From: JAOAPY01 sp038237475
GTDB taxonomy: Bacteria; Acidobacteriota; Blastocatellia; Pyrinomonadales; Pyrinomonadaceae
Length of the DNA stretch: 64,000 bases
Assembly (NCBI GenBank): GCA_038237475.1
Contig: JBBRYS010000003.1
Span: 1-64,000, forward strand
Direction of reading: 5' to 3'
Positions within the stretch are counted from its first letter, which is position 1, and each line of letters begins with the position of its first letter. The notes below the pieces were generated by a model. The model saw only the letters and a program-made list of their open reading frames with translations. It made no database searches and was not told the DNA's origin. Of the stretch, positions 35,820-45,146 are shown in pieces. Both the position numbers and the translations under genes were made by a program.

Positions 35820-38759
35820 TTAGTCGCCCACTGCCTGCAGGCGAGCACGAGCATGGGTAGTTGGCAGCGCGATGCGGAAGGTTGTGCCACGGCCGGGAGC
35901 ACTTTCAACGGTGATGTGGCCGGAGTGCTCCTGAATAATTCCGTAAGAGACGGCCAGACCTAGTCCGGTCCCGCGCCCAACACCCTTGGTGGTGTAGAAG
36001 GGATCGTAAATCTTGGCGACATTCTCAGGCGCGATGCCGATACCGTTGTCGGATACTTCGACTACCAGGGTATCGCCGCGCAGTGAGCTGGTCCGGAGTG
36101 TGATGCAACCGCCATCGGGAATAGCATCTCGGGCGTTCAACAGCAGATTAGTAAACACCTGTTGCAGTTTACCGGCATTGCCAATCACGCTCGGCGCGTC
36201 GGCTTCGTAGGCGCGCGCGAGTTCGATCTGATTGCGGCGCAACTGCGGCTCAATTAATTGGATGGTATCGTCCAGCACACGATTGACGTCGAGTTCAGTA
36301 AATTCAGTCGCGCCTCCGGTGCGGGAAAAGTTGAGCAGGTTGTTAACGATGTTCACAGCACGGTCTGCCTGCCGGCCAATCTTTTGCAGCAGAGCATGTT
36401 TGGGATCGGTATCCGGTAACATTGCCAGCAGCATTTGCGTGTAAGAAGAGACGCCTGTCAGGGGTGTGTTCACTTCGTGGGCCACGCCGGCTGCCAGCAA
36501 TCCAATCGAAGAAAGCTTTTCTCGCTGTTGTAATTGCTCTTCCAACCTGATTCTGCCGGTCACGTCTTCAAGCACAACCAGAGCGCCACTCTGTACCAAA
36601 GCATCTCCCCGCAGCGGCGCCAGAGAAATATTCAGCACCAGCGAACGACCGTTGCGGGTGGCGGTGTGTAGCTTGTAGATATTGCGCAGCTGTTTTAGAC
36701 GCCAGCCTTCCTTGCCCAGCACCTGGCGCAATGTGTCCGCAAAATCTTCGGCAAATAGTTCCTCGACCTGTTTGCCCATCGCGACGTCGCGGCCAATTTC
36801 CAGGATCTGGCCCAGCGCGGAATTGGAGTGCGTGACTCGTCCATCGAGATCTACAGCCATCAGGCCGACGTTAATCGAGTCGACAATCGATTCGTTGAAT
36901 TCCTTCAACAGTTTCAGTTCAGAGGCCCGTTGTTCCTGTTCCTGATACAGCAGGCTGTTTTCGATTGCTACCGCGACATATCCGGACACAGTCCGCAGAA
37001 TCTCCACATCTTCTGATGATAACAACGCACCGTCGGCTGAGCGGCCGAGGCCGATGACAGCGACCATTCGGCCACGCACTACGCAGGGGACATAGTAATG
37101 AAGCGAGCGGCGTACGAAGCCGGTAGTTTCAGGGACCAGATCGAGATCGTCCGTGCGCACCACGCCATTTTCAGCGGAACGAACGCGAATCATTTCGCGA
37201 AAATCCTGTGGGACGATCATCTGCGCCGACAAGCCGGCAGCGCGGGCTACTCGATATCCTGAGGCGGCCGCTGTGTCTTCGATGAAAATCGCGACCCGCT
37301 CAACATTCATCACCTGCTGCAAGCGGCTGACAAGCGCATCGAGCAGGGGCTCAAGCGCCGTCGTGGCCGAAAGGGTGCGCCCAAAGTCCAGCAAGCCGTT
37401 GCGCATGTCGTAGCGCTCGCCGTAGAAAAGGCGGTCAATCCTCTCCTGGAGGAAATGCTTCACGGGCGCAGCAATCACGACGATGATGGCCATTGCAGCG
37501 ATGGCAATCGCGGCGCGTAGCGTAATTTCTCCCGCTCCAACGCCCTGGTCATTGCCAAGAGCGTAAATGCCTCCGAGATAGACAACTGCTCCGATGGAGA
37601 TTGCGATTGCGAGCGTCGTCAGCGCATAAACAAAAACCCGGCGCACAACCAACTCGACGTCCATGAGCCGGTAACGCACAACGGAATAACCAAACGAAAG
37701 GGGTATGAGAATCAGCGGCAGGACCGCAGCGTCTGTCAGCCAGGGATCGCTTTGGGCACCGAAGATGTAGCCCAGGGCATAAAGCAGTGTGAAGGGCGCG
37801 ATGGCCAGCGCAGAACCCCAGACAACCCACTTTAGTTGCTGTCTAATGACGGTCGTCTTGGCCGTCACCAGTGTAATGATAAGCAGGACAACGCTGGTCA
37901 GCAGTGCGACGCACAGATGAATAAAGCCGGCTTTGTAGAAATACCCGATAAAGGTTTCTGAGAAGCTGGGAACGCGCGCCAGGCCGGGCAGCACATCAAT
38001 CAGGACGTTGCGCAGAAAAATCCAGCTGGCAACAAAAAAGAGAATCGTTGCCGGAACGTACAGTATGGCTGCGCACCAGCGCCGTTCGGAAAATAGTTGG
38101 TGTCGCGTCGGATACAGAGCACAAAAGTGCACGAACAAGGGCGCAAAGAAAAGCAACGCGACGTTGTCCAGGAAAGCTATTGCCAGATCCAGGTCACGAT
38201 AGCTCGCAGTTGGCGTGAAGGAGAGAAAGACGAAAGCCGCCAAACACCAGGTGGCAAGATGCAGCGCATAGGGCGCGCGGCCGCCCTGTTTGAAAAGAAC
38301 GAAGAGGCCTATGACCAGACAGACAACGCCGATCAAATTTATGTAGATCTCGCGTGGGGTCCAGTTTTGAATCGCACCCAGGTTGTCCAGATCGGCCCAA
38401 TAGTAACGGCTCTCTATCGGATAGGAAGGCCGTTCGAGCAAATAGTGAATTTCACCGCCGACGCGCGCCTGATCCAGATACATCTGCACATCGCGGGCAT
38501 GAATTACCTCTTCATCGCGCCCGTCCAGCTTGATGCCGAGCAGGCGATCACCGGGAAGTACGTAAGCTCGTGATCCAGCCGAGTCAGGTTCAACTGTCCG
38601 GGCAATAATTCCGTCCTTCGTGTCGGCCCAGCGAATGCCATCGTAAGGAGGAGTTTGGTGCTTGGCCCGCTGCACGACATTGAAGACTCCAGCCGCGACG
38701 AGCAAGCCCGCCGCGATCAGCAGAATCCATGTCCGAGTTGTGAGCACTGACCCTTTCAT
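35820..38759 (-). CDS. Multidomain membrane sensor histidine kinase (PDZ-like, 7TM, GAF, PAS, HisKA, HATPase)
   Basis: 979 residues. One membrane helix (~9-27) is followed by a PDZ-like extracytoplasmic segment (PGDRLLGIKLDGRDE, to ~115). Seven or so membrane helices follow (~130-400), then a GAF domain (~450-600) and a PAS domain (~640-745). The HisKA helix has phospho-acceptor His761 in GVAHEVNTPLTG. The ATPase domain has VSDNGIGIAPENVAKIYDPF and GRGTGLGLAVS. The layout suggests it senses an envelope signal through the PDZ/7TM part and cytoplasmic cues through GAF/PAS. It phosphorylates the sigma-54 activator downstream (inferred from pairing). Confidence 0.93.
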   Translation of the reverse strand: MKGSVLTTRTWILLIAAGLLVAAGVFNVVQRAKHQTPPYDGIRWADTKDGIIARTVEPDSAGSRAYVLPGDRLLGIKLDGRDEEVIHARDVQMYLDQARVGGEIHYLLERPSYPIESRYYWADLDNLGAIQNWTPREIYINLIGVVCLVIGLFVLFKQGGRAPYALHLATWCLAAFVFLSFTPTASYRDLDLAIAFLDNVALLFFAPLFVHFCALYPTRHQLFSERRWCAAILYVPATILFFVASWIFLRNVLIDVLPGLARVPSFSETFIGYFYKAGFIHLCVALLTSVVLLIITLVTAKTTVIRQQLKWVVWGSALAIAPFTLLYALGYIFGAQSDPWLTDAAVLPLILIPLSFGYSVVRYRLMDVELVVRRVFVYALTTLAIAISIGAVVYLGGIYALGNDQGVGAGEITLRAAIAIAAMAIIVVIAAPVKHFLQERIDRLFYGERYDMRNGLLDFGRTLSATTALEPLLDALVSRLQQVMNVERVAIFIEDTAAASGYRVARAAGLSAQMIVPQDFREMIRVRSAENGVVRTDDLDLVPETTGFVRRSLHYYVPCVVRGRMVAVIGLGRSADGALLSSEDVEILRTVSGYVAVAIENSLLYQEQEQRASELKLLKEFNESIVDSINVGLMAVDLDGRVTHSNSALGQILEIGRDVAMGKQVEELFAEDFADTLRQVLGKEGWRLKQLRNIYKLHTATRNGRSLVLNISLAPLRGDALVQSGALVVLEDVTGRIRLEEQLQQREKLSSIGLLAAGVAHEVNTPLTGVSSYTQMLLAMLPDTDPKHALLQKIGRQADRAVNIVNNLLNFSRTGGATEFTELDVNRVLDDTIQLIEPQLRRNQIELARAYEADAPSVIGNAGKLQQVFTNLLLNARDAIPDGGCITLRTSSLRGDTLVVEVSDNGIGIAPENVAKIYDPFYTTKGVGRGTGLGLAVSYGIIQEHSGHITVESAPGRGTTFRIALPTTHARARLQAVGD

Positions 38760-39054
38760 AATTGCGTTGTCTGGTCGCCAGACAAAAAGTAGATCTTAAG
38801 CAACCAACGTTCCCCGTCGTGCCATTTCAATCAAACTTTGAGCCTGAACACAGTTTCGGGGCTTTCGGGACTCAATAACATTTCCGGGACCTAATCACTG
38901 TGCTGGTTTGCGCTTCCGCTGGACTTCGTAGTCTATTCACCTATCCGAGATTTCGGACTTTTCCGAGTTTTTGGAGGAGGCCTTTCCGGGAACTTCGTCA
39001 TCAGGGGGCGGTCAACAGGGAAGCTCTCTAACAGTACGGCTCACCTTCCCTTTC
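38760..39054. other. Intergenic, repeated TTTCGG/TTCCGGG runs
   Basis: No gene is seen. The stretch 38855-38975 repeats short TTTCGGGACT/TTTCCGGGACC-like words (at ~38859, 38868, 38881 and 38951). Upstream-region function for the kinase operon is possible but unproven. Confidence 0.35.
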
Positions 39055-40815
39055 TTAAAACCGCAACGAGATCCCGCCCCGAACCGAACGGCGGGTGGTA
39101 CTGACCAGGGTCAGGACTTCTCCGTTGTCGGTGCTGGGCTGAGTGTCCAGCAGGTTGCGGGCGTCGATTATGGCCTCGGCATGAAGTGGCAGGCCAAAGT
39201 TGGGCAGGTCCTGAGTGATCTGAATGCTTAGAGAAGGATCATAAACACCAAGCCGCCCGGCAAATGGGTCAATGGCGAACACGGTTGCGTCACGCGAAAA
39301 ACGGAAAACAGTTCGGATGTGAGTGCCGCTACGGAAGCCGGCCCCGAGCTGCAGTGCCGCTGTCTGGAAAAACCCATTCTGGAAAAGCTCGCCCGGCGTA
39401 GTAAGACCGCGCGAGGAAAGACGCTGGCCGCGTCCCAATGAATATCCGGCCGAAGCTGTCCAGACACTGTTAAGCCTTCGGGTGTAGATGACTCGTACAC
39501 CGCGGGCAGAGCCCTGTTGAGTGGCAACGTTAGTCAGTCGTTCGCCTTCGGCTCCCGAAAAAGCGGATAACGGCATGCTCATGAGTCCGACACCGCGCCC
39601 CGAAGTCATATCCAGGAAGCCAGTAGCTTCAAGACTCGAGTCGTTATCAAGAATCCGCTCGGCTCCGATTTCGAAGCGATGGCTGCGGGCCATGACGGCC
39701 CGGCCGTCGACGAAAGCCACCGGTTGGGCATTAGATCCATTAAATACGATTCGCTCACCCTCAAAGCCGGCGACGCTCTGAACATTTGTTTCGTCGCCTC
39801 CGGGAGCATAGGCTGCTTTCAAACGGGTATGCGCATTGGCGTCGAATTGGAAGCCGAACCGCGGAGAGATTGAGCGAGCGCCACCGCCGCCGATAAAGCG
39901 TGAATAATCCAGACCAAGAACGATTACCACTCCATCTCTAACCACCCACTCGTCTATCGCGCGCACCGAAAGCTGACCCAGATCCGACGCTTCCTTTCGA
40001 GGGAATTGGGCCGGGCTCCCGAGACGCACGCCGCCAATACCCACGTTAACGCGATGACGATTGCCGGCGCGAACCAGGCCTTTGACCTCGAATCGTTGGG
40101 GCGCTGCTGAAGTGTTGCCGCTTTGACCTGCGAAGATCAGGTCGACGCGCTCACTGGCCGGCATGGAAACCGCGAAGTTCATTCCGACAAACCCGGCTTC
40201 TGAGGCATTGCCGGCAAAGTAACTTTCAATCACACCCTGGGTGCGCGCTTTTTTCGCGGTCTCTTCTCTTGTGTCGGCAGCTTCGTAAACTCCCGCTTCT
40301 GCTTCGGCACGTTCATTCGCTGCATTCTCGGCGGCCAGAATCGCCTGAATGGTTTTGTCAGCCCCTTCCTGTATCTGGAAGATCGAACGCTGGCTCTGTG
40401 CCGCTCGCAGTCGCCACTTAACGTCGTCGCGATCGCGGCGTTTCTCGGGCAAGGTGCGGCCGGAACCGACTGGTTCGAGATTGAATTTGTAAATCAGCTC
40501 CTGGGCAGCACGGACGTCGACCGCATCGAAGACGACTTCGTTAAAGCCCTGGGCGATAGCACTAATGTCGTAACGACCGGGGACGATACGCGCAGTGAAT
40601 TTGCCGTCAGCTCCTGTGCGGGCTTGCCGGCTCACTTGTTTCGCTCCCTCTTTGATCAGTGAGACTACCGCGCCTGCGAGGGGATTGCCTTTGCTGTCTT
40701 TGACGGAACCGGTAATGGTAGCGAGGCTGCCTCGATTGGCTAGGGCTGCGTCTGCCGCGCCCAAAAAGGCGAATGCAAAGACCAGCGCAGCACTGATACT
40801 TGAGATTTTTTTCAT
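39055..40815 (-). CDS. Exported carboxypeptidase-regulatory-like / beta-barrel outer-membrane protein
   Basis: About 586 residues. I start at ATG 40815 (MKKISSISAALVFAFAFLGA), with GGAGGT ten bases upstream; the open frame beyond it to 41151 lacks protein character. After the signal peptide comes a carboxypeptidase-regulatory-like Ig domain (ITGSVKDSKGNPLAGAVVSL, ~35-120). A charged helical Ala/Glu-rich linker follows, then ~400 residues of alternating beta strands ending in ISLRF, a typical terminal barrel strand with C-terminal Phe. It resembles acidobacterial TonB-dependent-receptor-like proteins, but I see no clear plug domain. The substrate is unknown. Confidence 0.82.
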   Translation of the reverse strand: MKKISSISAALVFAFAFLGAADAALANRGSLATITGSVKDSKGNPLAGAVVSLIKEGAKQVSRQARTGADGKFTARIVPGRYDISAIAQGFNEVVFDAVDVRAAQELIYKFNLEPVGSGRTLPEKRRDRDDVKWRLRAAQSQRSIFQIQEGADKTIQAILAAENAANERAEAEAGVYEAADTREETAKKARTQGVIESYFAGNASEAGFVGMNFAVSMPASERVDLIFAGQSGNTSAAPQRFEVKGLVRAGNRHRVNVGIGGVRLGSPAQFPRKEASDLGQLSVRAIDEWVVRDGVVIVLGLDYSRFIGGGGARSISPRFGFQFDANAHTRLKAAYAPGGDETNVQSVAGFEGERIVFNGSNAQPVAFVDGRAVMARSHRFEIGAERILDNDSSLEATGFLDMTSGRGVGLMSMPLSAFSGAEGERLTNVATQQGSARGVRVIYTRRLNSVWTASAGYSLGRGQRLSSRGLTTPGELFQNGFFQTAALQLGAGFRSGTHIRTVFRFSRDATVFAIDPFAGRLGVYDPSLSIQITQDLPNFGLPLHAEAIIDARNLLDTQPSTDNGEVLTLVSTTRRSVRGGISLRF

Positions 40816-41289
40816 CGCGGTGATACCTCCAGATGGTCCTTCGCCATTGAGCCGAAAGGCTGTGTTATGGCGATGACGTACTTTGGATGTGTGCAATGCG
40901 GGAAAGATTCTCTCAAGGTAAAACCCCGTCCAGAGGCACACGCCAAAGCTGCTTGCCGAGAAGCGCGCGGTTCTGTCGAGGAGACTTGACCGGAACCAAT
41001 TGAAAGCAGGCCATTTTCCGCTATTGGCGCAAGGGGTGTCAAGTAAATGAGCCCTGCGTGGTGGCCCCGATTGCACAGGTGTTTCAGCGTTACCGCCTTT
41101 TAGGCGGGTTTTTGTCACGTGGAAATCAAGCCCGAAAATTCCAAACGCCACTGCCTGAGTGCCCGCGAAGGCCGACCAGCCTTTAGTTTATCGATATCCG
41201 ACGGAGGGGCCCCTTCCTTGACACTCTTTTGGAACGACAGCTATCATCTCCGTTTCCGTTGAAGGCACGGAACTTCGCCTGGTTGTCAT
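40816..41289. other. Intergenic region before ffh
   Basis: It carries the promoter side of the minus-strand barrel gene and the leader of the ffh operon. The only distinct element is the hairpin/T-run at 41093-41113. No SRP RNA core sequence (GGAAGCAGCC type) was found. Confidence 0.45.
41093..41113 (+). terminator. Hairpin plus T-run with no upstream gene
   Basis: CCGCC (41093-41097), five-base loop, GGCGG (41103-41107), then G and TTTTT. It looks like an intrinsic terminator on the plus strand, but no plus-strand gene precedes it. It could end a short RNA or act as a leader attenuator for the ffh operon ~175 bp downstream. Confidence 0.5.
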
Positions 41290-42795
41290 ATGTTTGAGTC
41301 GCTTTCGGACAAGCTAAAGCGGACCCTGAAAAACCTGCGCGGCGAAGGGGTGCTGACAAAGGAACACGTTGATGCCGCCTTGCGTGAGATCCGTCTCGCG
41401 CTGCTCGAGGCCGATGTCAACTATAAGGTAGCCAAGGACTTCATTGCCTCGGTCAAAGAAAAGGCCGAAGGTCAACAGGTCTGGCAGGAACTGAAGCCTT
41501 CCGAACAGGTCGTCAAGATTGTCTTCGACGAGTTGGTTCAACTGCTCGGCGGCCAATCTTCTCGGCTCGTCTTTACGAAGCAGATTCCCAACGTGGTCAT
41601 GATTGTCGGGCTTCAGGGCTCAGGCAAGACCACTTCGGCGGGAAAGATCGCCCGCTGGCTGGCGCTGAATCAGGATCGCAAGCCGCTGCTTTTGTCGGTT
41701 GACGTCTACCGGCCCGCGGCTCGAGAACAATTGAAGGTCATCGCGAAAGCGACGGGCCAGCAGATCTTTGAACAACCCGAGACCAACGATCCGTTGACGC
41801 TGGTGCAGTCTGCCTACAAGCACGCGCAGCAGGTCGGATTCGACACGCTCCTGATCGACACTGCGGGGCGTTTGCACATCGACGATGAGTTGATGGACGA
41901 GCTGGAGCGCATCAAGGCTGAGACACATCCGGTCGAGATTCTCTTCGTGGCCGATGCCATGACCGGTCAGGATGCAGTTCGTTCGGCCGAGGAGTTTCAC
42001 CGTCGTGTCGGTATTACCGGCGTGGTGCTGACCAAGATGGATGGCGATGCTCGCGGTGGCGCGGCGCTCTCCATCAAGCAGGTTATCGGCCAACCGGTAA
42101 AGTTCGTGGGCGTGGGTGAGAAGTATGACGCGCTCGAACCTTTTTATCCGGATCGCGTGGCCCAGCGCATTCTGGGGATGGGCGATGTCCTGTCACTGAT
42201 TGAAGAGGTCCAGTCAAAGGTCGATCAGACCGAAGCTGAACAACAGCTGAAGAAGCTGCAGAAGAACGAATTTACGCTGGATGACTTTCGCTCGCAGTTG
42301 CGCCAGGTCAAGAAGCTTGGTTCTTTCTCAAAGATCATGAAGCTGCTTCCGGATCAGTTGCTCGGTGGGATGGGCATGCCCCAGTTAACCGATGAGCAAT
42401 CGGTCGTCATGGAAAAGGAGTTGAAGCGCACCGAGGCGATCATCGACTCCATGACTCAGATCGAGAGGACTGACCATCGTATTCTGAATGCGAACCGGAG
42501 GCGGCGCATCGCTCGCGGATCGGGAACCTCGGTGGCGGAAGTCAACCAGCTGATCAAGCAGTACACCGAGATGCGCCAGATGATGCGGCAGTTCTCCGCG
42601 TCAGGCATGTTTGGCGGGGCCGGAGGCGGTGGCGGGATCAAGGGCAAGGTGATGCGTAGAGTTGCCGGGATGGCCGGCATTCCTGATCTATCAGGATTGG
42701 CCGGGGGGAATGGTGGCGACGTGCCGGCCCAGTTGGCCGCCGGGCCGTCTCGCAAGAAATTGAAAAAGAAGCGAAAGAAGAAGAAGAGGCACTAA
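41290..42795 (+). CDS. ffh: Signal recognition particle protein Ffh (SRP54)
   Basis: 501 residues. N domain (FESLSDKLKRTLKNLRG...), then the G domain with G1 GLQGSGKTTSAGK near residue 105, DTAGR near 188 and TKMDGDARGG near 248. The methionine-rich M domain follows (SKIMKLLPDQLLGGMGM, MRQMMRQFSASGM), then a basic Lys tail. It binds signal sequences and SRP RNA and docks with FtsY to target membrane proteins. It is first in the conserved ffh-rpsP-khpA-rimM-trmD-rplS order. The start has only weak ribosome-site purines. Confidence 0.97.
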   Translation: MFESLSDKLKRTLKNLRGEGVLTKEHVDAALREIRLALLEADVNYKVAKDFIASVKEKAEGQQVWQELKPSEQVVKIVFDELVQLLGGQSSRLVFTKQIPNVVMIVGLQGSGKTTSAGKIARWLALNQDRKPLLLSVDVYRPAAREQLKVIAKATGQQIFEQPETNDPLTLVQSAYKHAQQVGFDTLLIDTAGRLHIDDELMDELERIKAETHPVEILFVADAMTGQDAVRSAEEFHRRVGITGVVLTKMDGDARGGAALSIKQVIGQPVKFVGVGEKYDALEPFYPDRVAQRILGMGDVLSLIEEVQSKVDQTEAEQQLKKLQKNEFTLDDFRSQLRQVKKLGSFSKIMKLLPDQLLGGMGMPQLTDEQSVVMEKELKRTEAIIDSMTQIERTDHRILNANRRRRIARGSGTSVAEVNQLIKQYTEMRQMMRQFSASGMFGGAGGGGGIKGKVMRRVAGMAGIPDLSGLAGGNGGDVPAQLAAGPSRKKLKKKRKKKKRH

Positions 42796-42804
42796 TGATG
42801 CCCC

Positions 42805-42895
42805 GCAAACTTCAGTTTGTCGTCTTCGCTTTTGAAAGAGATTTGGATCTGTAAGATTTTGTTAAAGACCGGGATAACGACAAACTGACGTTTGC
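42805..42895. repeat. Palindromic repeat between ffh and rpsP
   Basis: Arms GCAAACTTCAGTTTGTCGT (42805-42823) and ACGACAAACTGACGTTTGC (42877-42895) are inverted copies with one mismatch in 19. Each arm is itself partly palindromic (CAAAC-TTCA-GTTTG). The element fills the ffh-rpsP gap and could modulate the operon transcript. Confidence 0.75.
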
Positions 42896-42920
42896 CGGAC
42901 AACTTTTGGAGGATGAAGAA

Positions 42921-43193
42921 TTGTTAGCAATAAGCTTGATGCGCACGGGCGCGAAGAAGAAACCTTCTTACCGCATTGTGGTAAAGGAAAAACGTTCCAA
43001 GCGCGATGGCGCTTATCTCGAAAATTTGGGGACTTATAGTCCGACCCGGCCGGCGGGCGATGTCAATCTGGACTTGGATCGCGTTCATTACTGGATCGGA
43101 AAGGGCGCGCAGCCGACAGCCACGGTAGATCGCCTGATCAAGAACAGCGAGAAAGCCCAGGCAGCCTCGGCCGCAGCCGCTCCGGCTGCTTAA
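42921..43193 (+). CDS. rpsP: 30S ribosomal protein S16
   Basis: 90 residues from a TTG start at 42921, giving (M)LAISLMRTGAKKKPSYRIVV, the expected S16 N-terminus. GGAGG at 42908-42912 is eight bases upstream. A TTG further upstream would add five acidic residues absent from the family. The body KRDGAYLENLGTYSPT and DRVHYWIGKGAQPTATVDRL is typical. A short Ala-rich tail ends the protein. khpA follows 39 bp later. Confidence 0.95.
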   Translation: MLAISLMRTGAKKKPSYRIVVKEKRSKRDGAYLENLGTYSPTRPAGDVNLDLDRVHYWIGKGAQPTATVDRLIKNSEKAQAASAAAAPAA

Positions 43194-43232
43194 TTGATTT
43201 CCGGTGGCACTGACAGGGTAGCTGGATCTTTT

Positions 43233-43493
43233 ATGCGAGATACTGTCGAACTAATTGTTAAGGCCCTGGTGGATGATCAGGAAGCGGTCGATGTGCGAGA
43301 GATTGATCGCGGTGGATTAACGTTGGTTGAGATTCGCGTGGGCCCCGACGACATGGGCAAAATCATCGGTAAGCAGGGACGTACCATCCGCGCCCTGCGC
43401 TCACTGGTGGGCGCGGTGGGAGCGAAAAGGAAACGGCGGTTTGCCCTGGAAATAGTTGAAGGGTCTCCGGCAGGTCAGGAAGTTGGCGAGTGA
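43233..43493 (+). CDS. khpA: KH-domain RNA-binding protein KhpA
   Basis: 86 residues, a single KH domain with the nucleic-acid-binding loop GKIIGKQGRTIRALRSLV. Start at ATG 43233 (MRDTVELIVKALV), the conserved N-terminus. It binds RNA, commonly as a partner of KhpB/Jag in other bacteria. Its stop lies within the start region of rimM, so the two are probably translationally coupled. Confidence 0.94.
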   Translation: MRDTVELIVKALVDDQEAVDVREIDRGGLTLVEIRVGPDDMGKIIGKQGRTIRALRSLVGAVGAKRKRRFALEIVEGSPAGQEVGE

Positions 43494-44028
43494 AGACAAC
43501 CAGCCACAGCCGGCTGACGCATTTGTCATAGTGGCGCGCGCAGTAAAGCCACGGGGCTTGAAAGGCGAGTTGGTCGCGGAACTGCTGACGGACTTTCCCG
43601 ACCGCTTTAATCAGATCGAACAGTTCTTTGCCAGATCTCCCCAGGGAGAACAAATAGCAGTTGCGTTGGAACACTTCAGCTTCCACAAGAATCGCATTGT
43701 CATGAAGCTGGCAGGAATTGATTCCATCGAGTCGGCAGCCACACTGGTTGGCTTTGAATTCGTGGTGCCCGAAACGGAAAGAGTCGAACTCGCTGAAGAC
43801 GAGTTCTATGATTGGGAACTCGAAGGTTGTCGCGTTGAGACTGTCACAGGTCAACTAATTGGTAAGGTAAGCAGCGTGTTACGAACGGGTGCGGCCAACT
43901 TGCTGGTAGTCAAAGGCGAGAATGCGCCGGATGTGTTGGTCCCGATGGTCAGTTCCATACTGACGAGCGTTGATAAGGAAGGAAAGCTGGTCACCATCGA
44001 TCCTCCCGAAGGATTACTCGAATTGTAG
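43483..44028 (+). CDS. rimM: Ribosome maturation factor RimM
   Basis: About 181 residues. The N-terminal RimM domain has VIVARAVKPRGLKGELVAEL. The PRC-barrel domain starts near EDEFYDWELEGCRVET and ends with LVPMVSSILTSVDKEGKLVTIDPPEGLLEL. It assists 16S rRNA processing and 30S head assembly through S19. The start is uncertain: TTG 43483 gives a normal-length leader, TTG 43456 is also open, and both overlap khpA. The distance to trmD is unusually long and filled with hairpin repeats. Confidence 0.93.
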   Translation: MASEDNQPQPADAFVIVARAVKPRGLKGELVAELLTDFPDRFNQIEQFFARSPQGEQIAVALEHFSFHKNRIVMKLAGIDSIESAATLVGFEFVVPETERVELAEDEFYDWELEGCRVETVTGQLIGKVSSVLRTGAANLLVVKGENAPDVLVPMVSSILTSVDKEGKLVTIDPPEGLLEL

Positions 44029-44069
44029 TTGTCAGTGTTTCGATGGCTTAGGCCAAAAAGCTTCACTTA

Positions 44070-44266
44070 GTCCGCGTTTAGCGGACGATTGAAAATAACC
44101 CAGCGATTTATCGGTGGGATCGATTGGAATTGAGGCGAAGTCCGTGAAGCGGACGACTGAAAAGGTCAGAGGCGTTGACGATCAGTCAGCCGTACGCTTC
44201 ACGGACTACGAATCCCTATCCCAGCAGTAAACTGCTGGGCTACTATCGTTCGTCCGCTTTGCGGAC
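44070..44266. repeat. Cluster of short GTCCGC hairpins between rimM and trmD
   Basis: Stem-loops: GTCCGC-GTTTA-GCGGAC (44070-44086); GTCCG-TGAAG-CGGAC (44140-44154); an inverted near-copy of the latter at 44192-44206 (one mismatch in 15); CCCAGCAG-TAAA-CTGCTGGG (44220-44239); GTCCGC-TTT-GCGGAC (44252-44266). Repeated cores with different loops fit a REP-like family. They split an otherwise tight translation operon. Confidence 0.8.
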
Positions 44267-44340
44267 TAGTAACTCTACTTTGAGCAAAGTCGAGTTGGTC
44301 TTTGAATACTTTGCGAGGAAGATCTCGCATTATCGGAATT

Positions 44341-45045
44341 ATGCGCTTCGACATCATCACCATCTTTCCAGAGTTTTTTGGTGAGGCCTTTGAGCACGGC
44401 ATCATCCGGCGCGCTCGTGCTGCCGGCTTAGTTGAAGTAACGACGCGCGACTTGCGCGGTTGGACTAACGATAAACACCACATGGTGGATGATCGTCCTT
44501 TCGGCGGCGGTGACGGCATGGTGCTCAAGCCGGAACCGATCTTTGGAGCAGTCGAAGAGTTAGTGGGAACGGCGCGGCGGGAAGATTATCCGGCGCGTAC
44601 TCGCGTGGTACTGCTTTCACCCCAGGGCCGGGTTCTGACCCAGGCGCTGGCAGCTGAATTAGTCCGGGAAGCCGAACACCTGGTCTTGATTTGCGGCCGC
44701 TATGAGGGTGTCGATGAACGAGTTGCCACCGCCCTGGTGACTGATGAAATCTCGATCGGAGATTACATTCTCTCCGGGGGTGAGCCAGCAGCGCTGGTTC
44801 TGATAGATGCGATGACGCGGTTGCTGCCCGGGGCGCTTGGCAGCGAGACGTCGGCCTTGAATGAATCATTCTCTCAGGGCTTGCTTGATTGCCCGCACTA
44901 TACGCGGCCCCCGGAATTTATGGGAATGCCGGTGCCGGCGGTTCTGCTCGGAGGCAATCATGGTGAGATAGCTCGCTGGCGTAGAGAGGCAGCGCTGGAC
45001 AAGACGGCGCGCAACCGCCCGGATCTGTTGCCGAAGAGTTCTTAG
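44341..45045 (+). CDS. trmD: tRNA (guanine-N1-)-methyltransferase TrmD
   Basis: About 234 residues from ATG 44341 (MRFDIITIFPEFF), the family's usual start. The trefoil-knot SAM site is visible in LICGRYEGVDER and ISIGDYILSGGEPAALVLIDA. HHMVDDRPFGGGDGMVLKPEP is also canonical. It methylates G37 of tRNAs reading CCN/CUN/CGG codons, preventing +1 frameshifting. rplS follows about 100 bp later. Confidence 0.97.
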   Translation: MRFDIITIFPEFFGEAFEHGIIRRARAAGLVEVTTRDLRGWTNDKHHMVDDRPFGGGDGMVLKPEPIFGAVEELVGTARREDYPARTRVVLLSPQGRVLTQALAAELVREAEHLVLICGRYEGVDERVATALVTDEISIGDYILSGGEPAALVLIDAMTRLLPGALGSETSALNESFSQGLLDCPHYTRPPEFMGMPVPAVLLGGNHGEIARWRREAALDKTARNRPDLLPKSS

Positions 45046-45146
45046 TTCTTTCTACCTGTTGTTTGTGCCTCAGCAAGATTAAGAGGCATAGGTCACCGGG
45101 TACAATCGTTTTTGCGAAATGAGTTAGTTTCTTTCAGGAGTTAGTC

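Noticed and set aside
40816..41289. Possible SRP RNA near ffh
   Set aside because: Searched for the conserved SRP RNA tip sequence (GGAAGCAGCC type) and did not find it.
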